A DNA stretch of 45,632 nucleotides from an uncultured Eubacteriales bacterium (lineage in GTDB: Bacteria; Bacillota; Clostridia; Lachnospirales; Lachnospiraceae), in NCBI GenBank assembly GCA_900545175.1, contig UQYF01000022.1, positions 1-45,632 of the forward strand, written 5' to 3'. A program made the translations under genes and the position numbers. The notes beneath the pieces were generated by a model, which was not told where the DNA came from, ran no database searches, and saw only the letters and a program-made list of their open reading frames with translations. Below, in pieces: positions 43,154-45,632 of the stretch (the stretch's first letter is position 1; each line of letters begins with the position of its first letter).

Positions 43154-43849
43154 CTATCTAAGATGCTCATTCACATAGTCATAGCCATTTAGTATAATCG
43201 CTGCATGGTCAGCTGCAATCAGATTGTTGCTTACTATCTTATAATCTTTTTTTTCAAGGATGCATGTTCTGTCTGTAGTCACAAGCACTCTCGCCGTCGG
43301 TCTTATCTGTCCACATTCAAATTCTATGTCAAAAAATTCTTTTCTGATATCAACAGTGCTGTCCGCCGCCTCGCCTGCCTTTTTCACATTAATTGAAAAC
43401 CAGCCTGCATCTGCCGCATCATCACCTGCCGTTGCCTTAAGCTTTCCTTCTTCCTCAACAAATACATAAGCTGTTGTTATAATTCTCGTTCTAGGGTCAC
43501 GGTCATAATCTCCATAGCTTCTAAGCTGGACTCCCTTCACGCCTTTAAGTCCGGTCTCCTCCTCAAGCTCTCTTGCCGCAGCCACTTCAAGATTCTCCTT
43601 AAAATCAACAAAACCGCCCGGAAGTGCCCACCAGCCTATTGACGGATGGTTTCCTCTCTTAATAAGAAGAAGCTTGCCTATCTTTCTCTTCCCATTCTCC
43701 TCAACATAAGTAAAAATCAGATTATCCACCGTATTAGCCGGAGTGTCATATAACTTCGGATTGTACTCCTCAAGGAACGTCTTCAAATCAAGTCCCTGTG
43801 CATTTCTCTCGCCTGTTCCAAGGTACTGCTCATATTTTTCAAGATACAT
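43154..43849 (-). CDS. NUDIX hydrolase (ADP-ribose pyrophosphatase/NrtR-like)
   Basis: Nudix box GGFVDFKENLEVAAARELEEETGL fits the GX5EX7REUXEEXGU pattern with all catalytic Glu. The ~231-residue length with an extra C-terminal portion (about 150-231) is like larger Nudix enzymes of the ADP-ribose or NrtR group; the C-terminal half shows no clear winged helix. ATG at 43849 with TGAGGA upstream. Substrate not determinable. Confidence 0.85.
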   Translation of the reverse strand: MYLEKYEQYLGTGERNAQGLDLKTFLEEYNPKLYDTPANTVDNLIFTYVEENGKRKIGKLLLIKRGNHPSIGWWALPGGFVDFKENLEVAAARELEEETGLKGVKGVQLRSYGDYDRDPRTRIITTAYVFVEEEGKLKATAGDDAADAGWFSINVKKAGEAADSTVDIRKEFFDIEFECGQIRPTARVLVTTDRTCILEKKDYKIVSNNLIAADHAAIILNGYDYVNEHLR

Positions 43850-43901
43850 AATAATCCTCATTTCCGAGCGACTTTTTCTTAAACAGCAATGAAATTTAAT
43901 A

Positions 43902-43931
43902 AGTATAACTTTTCACCTGCCATCAATGCAA
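43902..43931 (-). promoter_or_regulatory. Possible sigma-A promoter of the NUDIX gene
   Basis: Minus-strand TTGCAT, 18 nt, TATACT about 53 nt before the ATG. It lies between the gene and repeat copy B. Confidence 0.45.
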
Positions 43932-43979
43932 TCTGTTCTCGCTCATAAACAAACTGCATAATCATATCTTTATTGCCGG

Positions 43980-44282
43980 GATTCGGATGTCAAAACATGC
44001 TATATATACTCAGCTGTGTATAACGTATTATATTTAAACATATCATGACTTTGGGAGAAGCTTAGATGTTCTTAAAACCCTGCTAAGTACCTAGCCAAAA
44101 GCAGCATGAATGCTGCTTTAGAAGCAACGCATACAAGGATGTATGCCGGCTTCGGTGGCGTACGCATAGAAAACCTTATCAGAGTTCTTAGAACATCTTG
44201 CTTCGGACAACGGAGATGATATGTATAAATATAATACATTATACACTCATCAATTAAATCGGCATGTTTTGACATCCGAATC
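43980..44282 (+). repeat. Palindromic MITE-like element, copy B (full length)
   Basis: 303 bp. The outer 21 bp are perfect inverted repeats starting GATTCGGATGTCAAAACATG (43980-44000 and 44262-44282). The body matches the reverse complement of copy A: TGTGTATAACGT, GGGAGAAGCTTAGATGTTCTT, the hairpin AAAGCAGCAT-GA-ATGCTGCTTT and GCATACAAGGATGTATGC, then GGCTTCGGTGGCG. Termini match copy C but not copy A. It lies in the gap between the NUDIX gene and the zinc-ribbon gene, directly before the latter's terminator. Confidence 0.85.
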
Positions 44283-44285
44283 TTA

Positions 44286-44336
44286 TTATAAAAAGGCTCT
44301 CCGTCCACAGCGACATACGCATTGACGAAGAGCCTT
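44286..44336 (-). terminator. Terminator of the zinc-ribbon protein gene
   Basis: Minus-strand AAGGCTCTTCGTC ... GACGGAGAGCCTT stem (one mismatch) with a ~18-nt loop is followed by TTTTTATAAT. It abuts repeat copy B. Confidence 0.85.
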
Positions 44337-44355
44337 ATGGACTCCATATATTATA

Positions 44356-45105
44356 TTAGAAAATTGCTATTGTTACAAGCCAATTTACAAACCAAAGTCC
44401 TGCACAGATAATTCCCACTGAGTAGATAAATTTCTTGCTTCTAGGAATAACCTTGCAGATACCGATACCTGTAAGATAAAGCATCGCACCACCTACAGCC
44501 GAGGTAATAAACGTAAATATTACCTGGAAGAATGAGTGTGAAAGAACAAGTCCTAAGATATCTACAGCTGTAAAAAATAAAAGAGGAATTGCCGGAATTG
44601 CAAATACACTGAGAGCCTTCTTGTAGCTGACCTCCTGCTTCTCAATGAACTTACCGCTTACCCATATAAGACCACCTAATGCAGCCGGAATTGCAATCCA
44701 CCATATTATGGTGCAGAATATCATCTTAAGCCAGTCGCCGATATTATAGCTGTAACCACGTATAATTATTCTGAGTATCTTATAAATCAATTCGAGTGCT
44801 GCATTTGCAACAGCAAGCCCTGCTACAGTCACAAGTGAATGCTCACCGACAACTGCCTCGCTTGCTCTAACAGGATCATTAACAAACTCCTTGGCATATG
44901 CTAATACGCCCTTGGAAATCTCTGCTGCCTGCTCCTTTGTTATAATTGGCTTAGCTGCCTGCTGTGGTGCTGCAGTCTGTGCTGCCTGCTGTGTCGTTGC
45001 CTGCTCTGTATTGGCTGTCTGCTGTCCATCAGTATTCTTCTGTAACTGACAGCTGCATACTTCGCCATCCTGAAGCTGCCTTCCGCACTTTGTACAAAAC
45101 TTCAT
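44356..45105 (-). CDS. Zinc-ribbon multi-pass membrane protein
   Basis: The N-terminus MKFCTKCGRQL ... CSC is a zinc-ribbon with Cys-x2-Cys and a second Cys pair. A Gln/Thr/Ala-rich linker (residues 22-55) follows, then about five membrane helices (about 90-110, 128-155, 170-195, 200-222, 228-247). The architecture is common in Firmicutes, where it is mostly uncharacterised. Function unknown. AGGAGG lies upstream with a strong promoter. Confidence 0.8.
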   Translation of the reverse strand: MKFCTKCGRQLQDGEVCSCQLQKNTDGQQTANTEQATTQQAAQTAAPQQAAKPIITKEQAAEISKGVLAYAKEFVNDPVRASEAVVGEHSLVTVAGLAVANAALELIYKILRIIIRGYSYNIGDWLKMIFCTIIWWIAIPAALGGLIWVSGKFIEKQEVSYKKALSVFAIPAIPLLFFTAVDILGLVLSHSFFQVIFTFITSAVGGAMLYLTGIGICKVIPRSKKFIYSVGIICAGLWFVNWLVTIAIF

Positions 45106-45156
45106 AATGTAATCCTCCTATCTCCTGCCCTTATATTCTAGAGTCCTAATATAGAC

Positions 45157-45185
45157 AGAATACACTTTAACACATTAGCTGTCAA
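45157..45185 (-). promoter_or_regulatory. Sigma-A promoter of the zinc-ribbon gene
   Basis: Minus-strand perfect TTGACA, 17 nt, TATTCT, 52 nt before the ATG. The rest of 45186-45367 holds no gene. Confidence 0.65.
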
Positions 45186-45367
45186 CAGTCCTTATGGCTC
45201 ATATTAATAAACCTGAATTATTCATGAGCATATAAAAATGCTCAATACTGCAAAGCCTTGAAACAGTTTCCTTGAATTCAATCGAATCTTCCCCCAAAAA
45301 ATGGGCAGACTGCCCCTGTGAAGTTTGATTAAGTTACTTTGGAACTATCAAGGTACGTTAATAGTTG

Positions 45368-45632
45368 CTATTCCAACTGTACGTCCAACTGTTGGATATT
45401 TTCCAATGTTATATAGAACTCCTTTTTATAAGGACAGCTGCTACACAGTTTGAACGTGACAGCTCTTGCTGAATGGATTGCCCTTGCAGCAATCTTTATC
45501 AGCTTTAAGCGTATGGTGTCCACCTGTTGCTTTCGCATATTGACTGGCAGTACCAGTCGTCTGAACCAATTGAATAAGTTGTAGGCAAGCATATGAAGTC
45601 TCATACGGTTGGCATTTACTACTTTGGAATGA
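45368..45632 (-). mobile_element. IS1380-type transposase, C-terminal part at window edge
   Basis: The frame is open to the window edge. It reads SKVVNANRMRLHMLAYNLFN, then WFRRLVLP, LKLIKIAARAIHSAR and VTFKLCSSCPY, matching the C-terminal end of IS1380-family DDE transposases (AYNL-N-xRRL-LP, then a KIAARVVRHAR-like segment). The catalytic residues are outside the window. Downstream (45210-45367) no clear terminal inverted repeat was identified. The element may be complete beyond the edge. Confidence 0.8.

Noticed and set aside
44072..44347. A 91-codon open frame sharing the peptide CPKQDVLRTL with a frame near 4760-4790
   Set aside because: The shared peptide comes from the repeated DNA of copies A and B, read in a low-complexity palindrome. 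After that segment the frames diverge, with frame-breaking differences rather than protein-like conservation.
45186..45367. Terminal inverted repeat of the IS1380-type element
   Set aside because: Candidate sequences (for example around 45300) cannot be confirmed because the other end lies outside the window.

Overview
The window looks like chromosome from a motile, anaerobic gut Firmicute of the family Lachnospiraceae (Lachnospira/Eubacterium eligens/Roseburia type). The basis is protein style (flagellin with csrA, a SipL-like DUF3794-LysM protein, a CotS-like protein, short-form prolyl-tRNA synthetase, CBS-DRTGG pyrophosphatase), AGGAGG ribosome sites, moderate-to-low GC and a SAM-I riboswitch. 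No tRNA, rRNA or CRISPR array was seen. Genus is an inference.

Layout. (1) 1-2.3 kb: flagellin (cut by the window edge), csrA and a divergent XRE regulator; the flagellin leader carries what looks like a two-site CsrA target. (2) 2.5-4.6 kb: a SipL-like protein and a PrcB-type lipoprotein. (3) 4.7-12 kb: an AT-rich accessory island. A ~295-bp palindromic repeat is followed by a tight four-gene operon, transcribed type IIG restriction-methylase -> second N6-adenine methylase -> DUF262 protein -> HEPN RNase-like protein. This is a candidate composite anti-phage system. (4) 12-20.6 kb: envelope genes: a PEGA protein, a CotS-like pseudokinase, and an operon CotH kinase -> Cthe_2159-like carbohydrate-binding lipoprotein -> VTC polyphosphate polymerase-like protein -> DUF4956 membrane protein; then the CCA-adding enzyme. 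(5) 20.6-29.3 kb: proS, two secreted lipoproteins (one a transglutaminase), a DHHW/MBOAT polysaccharide O-acetylation pair, an AI-2E-family permease and an RluA pseudouridine synthase with an unusual octapeptide expansion. (6) 29.3-33.2 kb: a response regulator/histidine kinase pair whose regulator has a tandemly triplicated 3' end, then metK under a SAM-I riboswitch. (7) 33.3-36.7 kb, the main plus-strand block: a chemoreceptor and an HD-GYP phosphodiesterase. (8) 36.8-45.6 kb: murA, an M23 peptidase, an aberrant shikimate kinase, a flavin reductase, Mn-dependent pyrophosphatase, NUDIX hydrolase, a zinc-ribbon membrane protein and the end of an IS1380-type transposase.

Four structures do not fit ordinary annotation. 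A palindromic MITE-like family is present in at least three copies (4.7, 25.5 and 44.0 kb), with terminal stems that differ between copies yet remain self-complementary. A second palindrome type lies at 20.7 kb with a possible miniature at 23.9 kb. The SipL-like and CotS-like genes share a leader in which a long hairpin covers the ribosome site, followed by six T and a GTG start. The response-regulator gene has three consecutive copies of its 3' end with synonymous changes.
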